Positions 52,301-64,000 of a stretch of 64,000 nucleotides of DNA are shown here, in pieces; positions within the stretch are counted from its first letter, which is position 1, and every line of letters begins with the position of its first letter. The position numbers and the translations under genes are program-made. This stretch comes from Nautilus pompilius (Eukaryota > Mollusca > Cephalopoda > Nautilida > Nautilidae): NCBI GenBank assembly GCA_018389105.1, contig JACATO010002730.1, forward strand, positions 682,001-746,000, given 5' to 3'. The notes beneath the pieces are model-generated. The model saw only the letters and a list, made by a program, of their open reading frames with translations. It was not told the DNA's origin and did not search any database.

Positions 52301-53787
52301 TTCAAAATCTTTTTATTAATATAAATAAATTTATTAACTCTTACATAGTTTCATTAAGAATAAATATCAAAATAATTCTGCTACTTTCATGAAAATTATC
52401 CGAGCAAAATGAATGCATGGTGTGTTCTCTCTGGATGATGACAAAGAATTAATTAATACGCAACCTAGTTTACTGTTTTGTCAGTAAATAACAGTCATTT
52501 CCTAGATATTAGGTTTTATATTGTTTATAACACTTGAATTTTAAAAAATAATAATAATAATAATGCTTTTTTGCGACTACTCAGATATTAATGTTTAAGT
52601 AGAAGTGTTTTAACCAATTATCTATTTTCGATCGATATTGTCACGAAGTACTTTGAAAGAGAAAGTTTGTAATTAATTTATAAAGAATAAAAGCAAAATC
52701 AAATCAAAAGGAGAACAGACAAAATAATTAAATAAAACAGAGAATGTTCATTCAGAATATTTTTGAAAAATTCGAAATTAACAACTATTGTTTTATTTAG
52801 AGGTAAATGCAATCCTTAAACAAAAGAAGCCAGAAATTGTATTTTAACATAAAGTAAATTTTTCGAACTCAATGATAGTGATATGTAAATTTTACAGTAA
52901 CTCCCAGAAGCTGCCTAGTCTTTGATTTAGTGGGGAAATTTTTTTATGAAATGTGAATGAAAATTATAGTTGGAAAAGGATTCAATGAAGGTATCTTCTG
53001 AAAAATATGACAAACTAAGATAAACGTTTACAGCTAAAATTTTTACTATATCTATGTAATAGCCTAACTAACCTAAATCATTACTACAATAAATGTTTTG
53101 TCTTTATCATGCTTTACCATTGCAAAAATAATATATTTATCACTTAATTATGGCTGTTTATTAAAAAAATTTAAACGGTACATACAGTTACTTTAGCTAA
53201 AATTACATTCTAAAATGTGAAAACTTTTCTCTCTGAAAACTGATCATTACAATTTAGTGATGTACTCTTATTTACAAAAAAATTCAAATTCAATTAAAAA
53301 TTTGGAAAGCACTTCAATTATCAGATTTACTCTCTAATCAGTAGTTCTGAAGAAACTTCGTGTAGCATATACTTTGGTGATATTATATAAACATATTGTA
53401 TTTTAAAATTAATTTCTCTTGAAATTAGATATTTAGAAGAATGGAAAAGAACAATGCAGCCTTAATAATTAAACTTAATGTTTTGAACTTAAAGTATTAG
53501 ATTAATTTGAAAAAAATTTAACAATAGGCAAAACAAAAATTTCAGCTAAAGTTGAATATTTTGAATTTAAATTGTAAATATATTTATATATACGCTACCA
53601 CACAGAAATTTGCATAAAAGGTATAACTGCAGGAAAAAATGCAGATTTCAAGGGGTAATTATAGTAGCTGTAAATGTGGAATCAGACAGTTCATTAACCA
53701 TAAAGATTTTGACGAAAGATTCTTACGTGCCAAAAGTTCAAGCTAAAGATTTAAAAAATATATATGTATAGATTTTCTTAAAGTAAT
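46357..53787. other. Long AT-rich stretch, no recognised gene
   Basis: About 7.4 kb. The longest frames (47974-48222, 48367-48648 and 50916-51149) lack recognisable domains, and 48246-48470 overlaps one of them on the other strand. A weakly tRNA-like GGTGGTAGAGC...GATTCGGTA occurs at about 51513-51550. I see nothing else to annotate. Confidence 0.45.
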
Positions 53788-53831
53788 CTCTCTCCTCTCT
53801 CTCTCTTCTCTCTCTCTCTCTCTCTCTCTCT
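53788..53831. repeat. (TC)n microsatellite
   Basis: CT/TC dinucleotide run with a few breaks. Confidence 0.93.
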
Positions 53832-56069
53832 GTACCTACATGCAGCAATAAATTGATTTATATATGAAGAATGGGATATTTCATTCTTGAGTCTACAATT
53901 ATGGCTACCAATATACATTTATTTACGTTATATTATTAGCCAATTTTTTTCTGGCAATAGTGATGTCATTGAAGATGATGTATTGAACGGTTTAATAATC
54001 GAATGATCCTGAGGCAAAGATGAGACTGTATTGGTCAATTTGACACAATTTTTCGATTTTCATTTATAATTTAGTTATTGTAAATATACGCTATTTAAGG
54101 CATATTTTCAAAGTACAAATTCATTCTTAGAGAGAGTAATTATTTAGTCTACGCTCTGAATATTTATTATTTGCGTGTATTGGGCAATAATGTAAAAAGG
54201 CAACAAATATATAATCACAGGAAATTATTTATTTGTGATTTATTCATTACGGGAGTAAATTACTTTTGGTCTTTCATCAGTCATGAATTAATGATGTTTA
54301 AATTTCATTTCTAAGTTTATTATATTTTCTAAAATCTTCCAAAATCTCCGTGCACGCTACAGTAGATGTTTTGCCAATTATTTTTCTCGGCACAGGTCAG
54401 GCCATTAAGCAAATTAAACGTTCTAAAATTCATGGGAGATTTAGTTTTAAATGAATATTAGCTATCCGACGGTCTGTGAGCAGTAAACTGATTGATTTTC
54501 GATTTAAAAGAACGTACGGTGATGAAGGAAGCGATATGTTTGACGCTAAAATCGAATATTTCACTGACAGTTTCATGCATTTGGAATAGACAATAAATCA
54601 TAAACAGAAGTAAATGACGGTATTCATTCACGCCAAACTTCACTTTAAAAGCCCATATTTTTTCTCATGCTTTTGTTTTAAATAAATATAAATTAATCTG
54701 AATATATTAAGTAAGCTTCCTTCTATAGCATTGATATAAACCAGTCTATTTTTCATTTCCAGCACATTACCAACTCGAAGTGCATTGAACTATATTTATT
54801 CTCACTGTGGGTAACAAACAAACAAACATGACACCCAAAAGCTGGGAAGTATTACATTTAATAACTGACCTGTCTACATAGGAGATAAGCAAAGAATGAA
54901 AGTGAATCAACAATCCCTGATTATTTATAGAAATTTATGTTTGCTTCTTTCCCTACCTAGAAAAGAAGTATTGTTAAAATATGGACACAATTGTGTTGAG
55001 CTATAATGGAGGGATTTCATAATTTGCTCTCGAAAATCACTATTTATGCTAAACAGTTATAAAAAAAACCAGGACCATATTTATCTGGCTTTTATATGAA
55101 AGCCATCAAATGGTTTTAAACTTTAAAGCCGGTTAACTTCTACGAAAATATTAACCCTGTATAACTTATCTTTAAAAACTAACCAAAAATTAATCTTTTT
55201 TCAGCGTTAAAAAATATATTTTTTGTATTTCTAATATTTTGTACAAATATGAAAAATACTATACATAGAGTTGTGGATAAAGCTGAGATCGTAGTGATGA
55301 ATCTTAGAAATTGTGTCTTTAGCAGAATTAATTTTATGCAACATAACTAAGATGGCACACATGGTTATATAAATACAGATTTTGCTGACAAATAAAAGCA
55401 AATGCTGATCGTTGATTAAAACATGTTGAAAAAAGCAACTGTTAATTTTTATTCAATATTTTTCCAAGACGACCAGTGTATCTGTTTTTTCACAACTTTA
55501 CAGAGTTCATACATTCACCTAGACTTACAAAAAATACAAATTTTGTTGTTAGAACTAATAAGCATGTATTTTCTGCCATTTTTTCAGTGTTTTTTTTAAA
55601 TAATACAAATTCAATCTTTTGGAGAAGAGAGAGGTTTAACAAAAGATACAAGACTTAGAAAGTCAGAAAGAACAGTCACAAACTCAAGCAATACTTTCGT
55701 AATGAACTGGGCGTCTAAGAACAAACATAATTCAGTAACTAATAAATACTATTGTTCATCATCAGCCTCGATAAAATTCTGAGCTGGGTGCATTATTTCA
55801 ACTGATTTTTTACCTATTTATTATATAATAAAATAATTCTTTGTGATTACGTGCTGCTATTGATGGCATAAAATTTGATTGCCATATCAATTTTAGTGGG
55901 TTACCACTGCGTAAACTAGCTTCTCTTTGTTATCTGATATTATATTATTCGGATAATCTGCATATTGCTAAATATCTTAGGAATTAAAATTTATTAATTA
56001 ATTTTTTAAAACTATGGATGAATAAGTACGGTATTGAATGATACCCACTTGAGAAAGGCAATGTTTTAA
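53832..56069. other. AT-rich sequence, no recognised gene
   Basis: No coding exon or known repeat seen. Frames at 54458-54643 (minus) and 55476-55658 (plus) are unremarkable. Confidence 0.45.
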
Positions 56070-56093
56070 AACACACACACACACACACACACA
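56070..56093. repeat. (AC)n microsatellite
   Basis: Twelve AC units. Confidence 0.93.
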
Positions 56094-56269
56094 AAACAAT
56101 CATGCGAAAGTTTTAAAAAACAATAATATTTACAAAAGAAAACATTTAAAGATATGTGTTTATTATAAATGACTAAATAAATTATACCGTGAAAATTCAA
56201 AGAACAAATATAAACATTTTATTTTAATGTGAATCCGTTTTCGTCAAATAGACATTTTATTCTTTATAA

Positions 56270-56550
56270 CAGCTGTGCAATTCCTAACATGTCTTTAATT
56301 ATTCAATGATGAAAAGTTAGAGAAATGTCCATAGTTGTGTCATTAATTTTATACTTCTCTAAATGTCATCTCACAGAAATTTAACAGGTGATAGACTTAG
56401 CAACTGCGGTGGTAACGAATATTTTTCTTCCTTTTCTTTAATTATACATTTGCATAGTTTTAAAGAATGTTTAGACTCATGAATTAATTTAAAAGAAGTC
56501 ACATACCCGATGAACCATATATTGCGGCAATGATTCCTTTTAATATCTGG
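56270..56550 (-). mobile_element. Tc1-like transposase C-terminal relic
   Basis: The minus strand reads GIIAAIYGSSGM, then HESKHSLKLCKCIIKEKEEK and YSLPPQLLSLSPVKFL. This aligns with Tc1 DNDPKHTSKLCKNYL...WPPQSPDLNPIENLW, the region between the second Asp and the last acidic residue. It carries several stops, and no ends were found. It has its own C-terminus and is therefore a separate copy from 57490-58090. Confidence 0.6.
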
Positions 56551-57489
56551 TTAAATCTTGGAAAACACCCTTTGCTTTAGAGTTTGAATGATATAGGATA
56601 ACAAGCCAACCTGTCGCGGGACAAAATTAGACTTTTAACTAAAGATCCAAAATCTAGATTTATCTGGATAAATGAATTTTTTCCTTCATTCTGCTTTTTT
56701 ATTCAAATGTAATTTTATCCACTTTAGATCTTTTAGTATTATGTGGAACCTCTGTTAGAAATTTTGTACAGCTAAGCAGACATACAGTAAAACATATAAG
56801 GCTTCTCTTTACTGCCAACTCACTGGCTATTCCCTGATGTCTATTTGGGGTTCGTTCTGCCCAGATTGCTTCTTCCCATAATATATTGGCGACTGACCTC
56901 CATTTTTCATTTTGTTAGAATTTATCTTAGTAAGTTATCTTTAGGTTTGATGGATATTTATGTTTGATATCAAAATAGATTAGTGATTTCTATAACTGTT
57001 ATTTTATAAATAAGCTAACCACACATAGAGCAGTTGTTTCAAGACCAATTTTCTTTGTCCCACCAATACTCGATATCACGTCTTGCTGACAGATCACTAT
57101 TCAGGATGGTGTAAGTTCTAGATCACACTTGTATATTTTGAATTAGCTGATTGATCAGTCCATGTGCTTTTAAAGCCAGCATGTTAAATGAACAATGTTT
57201 CTATCCGTTGTTTCTTGTATTAATATCGAAGGAGTCTAAGGAAGTATTTTGTAGTTGTTGATGCATATCATTTGTTTATTCGCATAATAATAACATATCA
57301 TATTAAATAAAAATAGCTTGTAATCATTTGGCTTCTCCTGAAAATGTCTTCGAATCAAATTATGCAGTAATTTAAATATTTAAATTTACAATGTACACTG
57401 ACGCATTATTTCAGCAAGAAATATATGCAAATCTGTTAAACAATATGCAGTATATCAGAACATAGAAACCATTAATATGACGTTGTTCA

Positions 57490-58090
57490 TACTTCAAACA
57501 TTATAATTTAAAATAACCACCTTTTGTGTAAATAATGTTGCTCATATTTTGAACATCCACTTCAGTAACACTTGAAAATATTTCCTTGTACTTAATCCCA
57601 ATCCATTTTGTAATTGTTTGACTGCTGATTGACAATTTTGAACTCTTTTCATAATTTTTCGAACTACTTCCTCTCAAAAAATTTCAATTTGGTTTAGATC
57701 TAGAAACGGCGGCCGAACCATGGTTTATTGAGATTTCCGGTCAGATCATTATCTCATTTTAGTGCAGTGATAACCTATCAAACAATGTCTTGCTGAAATT
57801 GCACGGCAATTATTAATATTGTAATGTGTTTCTTTTGTGACAAACCCTTCAGTTTTTATTAACTCACCAGCAAATCAAAACTAAAACAACTCCATAATTT
57901 GACATGTCTACTTTATTGTTAACTGTAGGTAAAACGCAGCTATCCATATACTTTTCTCCGGCCTTCTGAAATACATTTCGTCGCTTAGAAGCAAATAATT
58001 CAAGCCTGATATTATCCGACTACAATACAATGCACCAATTAATTCTATAAAGTGTAGCACCGATGTTGTTTAACCAAACAAAGTTGCTTT
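57490..58090 (-). mobile_element. Tc1-like transposon relic
   Basis: The minus strand keeps Tc1 transposase landmarks in order: SDNIRLELFASKRRNVFQKA near 58020 (Tc1 FSDESKF-x-LF...V-x-R), GEKYMDSCVLPTV, VQFQQD near 57810, VRPPFLDLNQIE near 57710 (WPPQSPDLNPIE) and QLQNGLGLSTRKYFQVLLKW near the C-terminus. It has several stop codons. The N-terminal part may reach about 58330. No inverted ends identified. Confidence 0.7.
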
Positions 58091-58330
58091 CCTTGTTACC
58101 ACGTACGTATCTCTCTATATAAAGAATTTCTAACTGTTGTTCATTCAAACAATAGAACCATTTTCACCGTCTTTTTGTCGTAAAAGTAGAAATGATGACT
58201 GTTGTGGAAGAATTCTGTTCAGAAAAATAATTGATTACTGATCAAGAAAATATTTGTTTTGGAGATTCTGATCAGCAATGCATCCTCTATTCCATAGTAT
58301 ACCTATTACCTTCTCAGCACTCTGAGTTCA

Positions 58331-60799
58331 AAGATGAATTAGATTATTCTATTCCATAAATGATCGTTCGAATACTAACTACAAATTTATCTATAATTAT
58401 CCCTTGTGAACGAATGGATTTAAAATGGTAGAATTATATAGGTGAGTTTTATATGTAAAGTTGTTTTAGTTTGTCAGTTTCATCTATTCAACAAAGTAAT
58501 AGGATTCATCAATAATAAGAACGATTAACCTTTAATCAAAAGCAGAAGGAAAGCTAAAAAATTATTTAAATTAGTAATAAGAAACACTTTCGAATAAGGA
58601 TCATATTTTCTGAAAGAACAACATTTAATTTAGTATAAATAACTTACTAGGTCAATAATTATGCACAAAAACTAAGGCAATTACAATATTTCTTGGGAAG
58701 TATGGTTGACTGGATGTAAATGTCGTTTCTTTTTGTTGGGAAAATGTATTTTTTATTAATTACAAAGTGTTGGAAAACTAAATAAAGGTGTGTATTGGTA
58801 TCGTGCGTTCATAATTAAAAAAAACAATATATGTAATAAAAAACATGTTTTCGAAAATTTTTAGATCGAGAAAATAGTGAAAAGTGAAAAGGCAATTATA
58901 TGTAAAATCTACCCACTCTAGAGTCGATCTCATGTACTGCATGAAGCAAGGAGAGGATCCACTTCGTGCTGCCGATAAGAATATTGTATTTGTGCTATGG
59001 ATGAATAAACAGATTTGTTTATTTCTGTCGTGTCTTTGTATTTTGAAAAGAAAATTATTATGTAATTCTACGCTAAAATATTTTAGATTAGAAAAAAATA
59101 TTTTAAGTAAATTCGACTCTATAAAACATAAAGGGCAGTTTAATAATGCATGCGCACTGGTGTTATTTTCATTAACAGCATGCAACTGCTGTCTGGAAAG
59201 TCGAGTACCTCAGTTTAGATAAACATCGATTAGAGACCTTCGTCTATTCAGACTATTCTCTAATATTAGAGCCAAAGCTATAGCCTGGCAAATAAGCTGA
59301 TATCCATGACGTAAAACTTGGACTTAAGTCAGAAAAGATACCTTACACTACAAATATTGACGAGCCTAGGTATTCAACCAATGAAGGAAACACTGACAAG
59401 GAATGTTGGTTTCATGTTTGTACTGTCGAGTCATTAACTTCCAAATTAGTGTCATTCGTTCTAATCTTCAAAATCGGAATTTTTGTGTTAGCCGCTGGAA
59501 AAATCTGCATCATCGGTTCTATATTGTTGTGGTGACATTAGCTCGACCGACTAGCGGTCGATACTGTTCAATACCTACCAAAGTCACGGCCACTGTATCA
59601 AAATGTTTTAATTTTTCCATGAAACTAAAATTTACGCCGGGATTTTTGAAGCAGTTTTTAATAGAGCAGATTTCTTTAAAATATCACAATCCTACAGGCG
59701 TGCTCACTTGAAAACTAAACTCCGGAAATATTAATTCAAATATCTTCTATGAAAGTTCTTTCATTAGTATATATTCTGTAACAAATACTCTACTATAACT
59801 CTTCTGCTTTGCTGTGGAAGGAAACCGGAGTAGTCGGAAAAAAACTACCGGCAGTTTTCACATGTGCAAATGTTAATGAAAATATTCTTATCATTTAAAA
59901 AAAAAATTTTTTTGCAAATTTTTTTGTGTCCTGATTTAAGGAAAAATTTTACGGCGCCAGTAAACTCAATAGATGATATCATCATCATCATGGCGTCTTT
60001 CTTTCCCTATATAATTTCTTTATGGCGCCTTTTCGCACTCGTTTGTGAGCTGTATTTAAAAAATGAGAAAAAACGAAAAACGAAATAAGGACGTTACCGA
60101 TGTCTGTAATCGTTAGAACCGATAAAACTGTCTCAGAATTCTACCGGTTGTCATAAGAAGGGAATCTAAGAATTGGATGAATCATCGCACCATTGGAGCA
60201 TGAAGATAAATGGAGCTCTCGTTGGCACCGAAGTACCGGTTGCTGGAAAAATACGATAGCCTGGGCAGCAAACAAGTCCAGTGTATACGCCCGCTTTGTT
60301 GGCGAGGTCTGAATGACGGATTGGAGAAGCCGGACCTAGATGAAATCTCTATCATGAATCATACGATCAATCAATATCGAGATCTTTGCTCGTCTTTCTG
60401 GTAAAATGTCATCGAGAAATTTGGTGAGTACATGCGGAATCTAATTAAGAATGAGTTGAGTGGAAGGCGGGCATTGAGAAATAAAGCTCGGCATAAATCT
60501 CAACTTGTTTAATTATGCCACAAATCGGCAAAAATACTTTACAATTAATAACAAAGAGAAAGGTATTTAAAGTGAAAGCAAAGAGTGTTTAATATAGCAA
60601 GAATAAGTGTAAATTAAAAAAAAAACAATTAAAATTACAGAAAAAAGGTTAAATAACAGCGGATAACCAGAACTGAATGCTTGTACAGTAGGGACTTTGA
60701 AATGAAACCGGTCCGGATACCAATATCGCAGTGCTGTGTTAGCCAGCTTTTATTTGAACATCCCTAATGCAAATTATATTTAACAAATACAGTAATTAT
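58331..60799. other. AT-rich sequence with unrecognised open frames
   Basis: Frames of 135 codons (58778-59185, minus) and 112 codons (58884-59222, plus) overlap; around 58915-58985 the sequence is GC-richer. A 64-codon plus frame (60210-60404) lies in another GC-richer patch. None shows a domain I recognise, and none can be called a gene. Confidence 0.35.
60210..60404 (+). other. Unrecognised 64-codon frame in a GC-richer patch
   Basis: Starts MELSLAPKYRLLEKYDSLGS and ends NQYRDLCSSFW. The patch (about 60185-60410) stands out from its AT-rich flanks, like an exon or an inserted fragment. There is no recognised homologue and no clear splice sites that extend it. Confidence 0.25.
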
Positions 60800-60887
<88 letters not shown>

Positions 60888-60913
60888 ATAATACTAATAA
60901 TAATAATAATAAT
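60800..60913. repeat. (AAT)n microsatellite
   Basis: AAT array with small interruptions; complementary to the TTA array at 61331-61497. Confidence 0.95.
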
Positions 60914-61330
60914 CTAATATAAAAAAATGAAAATGAGAATAAATAAAATCTAAGAATTGACAAGTTACTTTGATAAATAATAATGAAAGAATTTCATGAA
61001 ATATGACTAGAGACGAGAAACAAACAAGTGACTGCTCCATGTAGAAATATTCTATGCTTAACATGAAAACATTTTTTAAAATACACTGTCATATGTAGTA
61101 TTTAAAACAGTTATGCGGAAACTTTGTTTCACGATATTTTAATGATACTAAACTTATAAGTTTAAATGTTTCTCCTGAATGACTGACACATCCAAACAGA
61201 AAAGGTGTACACTCTTTGAAAAGGTTTGATTAAAAAGATGTTCACATTGAATAAATTTATCCACTGGTATCAGAATATTTCTTTTTAAAAACTATTTAGA
61301 TTAATATTTTATTAAAAGGATTTAAGGAAT
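60914..61330. other. Spacer between complementary microsatellites
   Basis: 417 bp of AT-rich sequence with no recognised feature; it would form the loop if the two arrays paired. Confidence 0.6.
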
Positions 61331-61394
<64 letters not shown>

Positions 61395-61497
61395 TATTCT
61401 ATTATTAGTATATTATTATTATTTATTCTTATTATGATTATTATTTTATTATTATTATTATTATTATTATTATATTATTATTTATTATTTATTATTA
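61331..61497. repeat. (TTA)n microsatellite
   Basis: Interrupted TTA/ATT array; inverted partner of 60800-60913 and of 63103-63202. Confidence 0.95.
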
Positions 61498-62065
61498 AAC
61501 CATTCATACCTTGAAATACCAAGTTTTCTTTAACAGAAAAAGAGTAACATATTTGCCTGTTTTATTTGATTATGACTTAAGCTATACTTCCGGATTAGAT
61601 CTTTCTTTTAGTTTTACCTGAGGTCTATTTTTTTTTACAAATGCTTTGCATTCTTCCATTCTTATCTGAAGTAAAAAGCAGGTAACAGATTAAAATCACA
61701 GTGTAAAAAAAAAAAATTCGACAATGTAATTTATAATTTAATTCTAAATAATGGAAACAAAGATAACAAGTAAGTCTAAATAAACAAATAAGTAATTGAA
61801 TATAATTAGATGAGTATGTCACTGTTAACATCATTGATTTTGTACCTTGAAAAGTTTATGATAGACAGTCGCAAAAAACTGTAAAATTATACTCCATTTT
61901 TTATAAAAAAGTAAACAACAACCAAATGTTTTCTTCAAAAAAGTATATAAAATATATTTAAAGTCGTAATGAAGTGAATTCCTTGAATTGCTTTCATAAA
62001 TTTTGGCACTATTTTTTTATGCGTCGTGAGTTGTTGTTTACAAAAGAACCATTAGAGTGAGTTGG

Positions 62066-62284
62066 TCAACCAAATTGCATTCCAGAAAGGTAGAGAAATG
62101 CCTCGTAAATGTACCACGACTGGGAGTCACAGTAAAATACTTGCGTTCCGTAATTAGCACCAACCGTCAAAATCTGACTGATGATATAAACGAAATAAAG
62201 ATCTTTCCAGCAAATGTTGTTATACATCTGAGTTAATATGTTACGGATTACAGATTGACAGGGTCGGATACCAGCGTCAGGCAC
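62066..62284 (-). other. Unrecognised 72-codon frame, aromatic-rich
   Basis: Begins MPDAGIRPCQSVIRNIL, continues NNICWKDLYFVYIISQIL and has QVFYCDSQSWYIYEAFLYLS near the end. The residue pattern and GC-richer DNA (to about 62345) look more like coding sequence than the flanks do. I recognise no family. It could be an exon fragment or part of an unlisted repeat. Confidence 0.25.
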
Positions 62285-62345
62285 GTGGTTCTTAACAGTC
62301 TGCTTGGACCTCCGGCGTAGCCCTAGGGCATTGCGGTGGTAACTA

Positions 62346-63102
62346 AATCCCGTAAGTGCTGTCGTGTCGTAGTGGTAAGCAATTATCTTGAATTTATGTC
62401 GTCACACGCAGTCAGCCTAATTTTGGTGTTTCTCTGGCATTTTCGACTTTAAAACGTCCGCTATTATTGTCCATTTATAGACTGACAGATCAGCAGCGAC
62501 CCTCTAACATCATTAAAACAATCTGGATCTACATAAATATTGCTTGAACCAGCCCAAACAACTCTCGAATTGCACGTGTTTTAAAACCTGAAGTCTGCGT
62601 AATAAAATAAACCGATTAAAGTTTGCAATAGATGCCTAAATTTTCCAAAAGTTTCTATATTGTATTATTCTATTTTAACTTTCGCTTAATTTATTTTTAA
62701 AGGGCAGGAAGCCATCGTGAATTATACGCTCCTAGGAAGGATAAATGCCAATCGACACAAGTTCAACAATTTATTACCAAATACAGCTCCAAATTCATTA
62801 TCAGGACAATATTACCAAGCATTTCTAAATTTTATTACAGAATTATTTTTTATACAATATCAGATGTCGTTTTAAGCATCTAAAACTCAATCTAATTTAT
62901 TGTCGCTTAGCGCATTTTCAGTCTTTAAAGTTTTGCAACATCTAGTAAATCTATACAGAACATTTTTTTTTAACACAGTTCCACAAAATTCGTAAAATAA
63001 CGTTTAGATTCCTGCACAGCCTACTTTAATTAGCTAAGAAATATTTTTTTTGTAATTAAAGAATATATTATAAATTTATATGCAAAATTATTTGTATTCA
63101 TA
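62346..63102. other. AT-rich sequence, no recognised gene
   Basis: A box A-like GTAGTGGTAAGC at 62370 has no box B partner. Nothing else seen. Confidence 0.4.
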
Positions 63103-63156
63103 ATAAATAATAATAATAATAATAATATAATAATAATAATATAATAATAATAATTA

Positions 63157-63202
<46 letters not shown>
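63103..63202. repeat. (AAT)n microsatellite
   Basis: AAT array of about 100 bp with interruptions. The minus-strand Leu/Tyr/Ile frame over it is an artefact. Confidence 0.95.
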
Positions 63203-64000
63203 TCTCTTCATGCTTCAAATTAAATTTACTGCAGGTATGAGCAAATGAAAATCAAAATTATTTGCATATTTTAACATTTCTGAGGCTCTATCCCATTAAA
63301 TTTTTATTGATGTAATATTTAAAATCTGGATGGTGACCGACGAGTTTTATGAAGATGAAAGTACGAGTCCAAATAAGTATCATCTGTTGAAAATAAGACA
63401 AAAGACTTAAACGCAAAATTAGTCGTTTGCTTAGGAAGACGGGACAGGTTCTGTTCTCACGATGCCCATAGACGTCGAAATTACAGCCAATGACAGTGCG
63501 GTTGGAAAAAAACTATTTGACAACACAAGCATAAGCAATAAGGATTAAACTTTTGCGCAACTCGCAAGTAGAGTAGACTTTCAGAACAAAAAAAAAATCC
63601 GAAAAAAGGACTGCTACATCCTATTAAAACACCCTACTCGTCGTTTCTGAAAAAGGTGTTTCAGCAAGAATGGATTATTTTTCCTATTTTTGTATGGCCA
63701 AAATAAGCAAAGTATCAATTAGATACCAGTGAAATAGAGCAAGCCTTTACAAATTAATGCACATAGGCTAACCGTCCTTCACTGAGGTGTAATTTGGTAA
63801 AAAGAAAAAAAAAAGCATTGAAATGAGGTAAGCACGTGGTAATGGAGTCCTGTTTCGAGATAAATCAGTATTTAATTGTGTTGATGACAAATATACTAGC
63901 GGGAAACGTCAAACACACGACCTTCTGCTAAACATTTTTTTTTTTTAAATAAGGGAAGCGTTATAATCTGGGGAGACATTAGCAGAATTTAAAAAGATTT
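63203..64000. other. AT-rich sequence to the window end
   Basis: No coding exon, RNA gene or recognised repeat seen. Confidence 0.45.

Noticed and set aside
60237-60340. Glutamine-synthetase-like reading of LEKYDSLGSKQVQ...
   Set aside because: The resemblance is limited to a few residues with the wrong spacing of the tryptophan; not supportable.
62365-62400. Box A-like GTAGTGGTAAGC
   Set aside because: No box B follows.

Overview
This window is AT-rich animal nuclear DNA with long introns, many trinucleotide arrays and many decayed Tc1/mariner-type DNA transposons. It carries the 3' two-thirds of one recognisable host gene, on the plus strand. The gene encodes a lachesin/IgLON-type immunoglobulin-superfamily cell-surface protein. 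The protein type (closest to protostome lachesins), the 4-10 kb introns and the ATT/AAT arrays suggest a protostome invertebrate, most plausibly a mollusc and perhaps a cephalopod. The sequence alone does not fix the species, and I did not see the common octopus SINE that I know.

Gene layout. Five exons are well supported: 11868-12020 and 21875-22003 (together Ig domain 2), 25887-26174 (Ig domain 3 in one exon), 30530-30772 (Ser/Thr/Pro-rich stalk) and 39156-39277 (hydrophobic C-terminal tail that looks like a GPI-attachment signal, with the stop). All internal junctions are phase 1, and the conceptual splice reads through without a stop. A candidate first coding exon with a strong signal peptide lies at 2648-2777 and also ends in phase 1. 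I found no exon for Ig domain 1 between 2778 and 11867, so either it lies upstream of the window or this start makes a two-Ig form. The last intron seems to use a GC donor (AG|GCAAGT). A GT four bases further on would instead give a short hydrophilic tail, which suggests an anchored/soluble switch.

Mobile elements. An essentially full-length 2.38 kb DNA transposon lies in the intron between the two Ig2 exons (19102-21483). It has recognisable inverted ends, a TTA target duplication and a decayed transposase of a family I know from many invertebrates but cannot name. Two short non-autonomous mariner/Tc1-type elements keep both ends and TA duplications (1426-1639 and 37476-37858; the second has perfect 47 bp ends). 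Tc1 relics lie at about 25.1-25.6, 28.7, 33.2-34.3, 56.3-56.5 and 57.5-58.1 kb. A pogo/Tigger-like relic lies at about 45.2-46.4 kb. Two related tRNA-derived SINE heads occur at about 1.1 and 7.8 kb, and an unidentified dispersed repeat occurs twice (36.4 and 42.8 kb).

From about 39.6 kb to the end I recognise no host gene: the sequence is AT-rich, with the repeats above, microsatellites and a few open frames that I cannot identify. I saw no rRNA, intact tRNA, CRISPR array, retrovirus, LTR element, Polinton or toxin gene.
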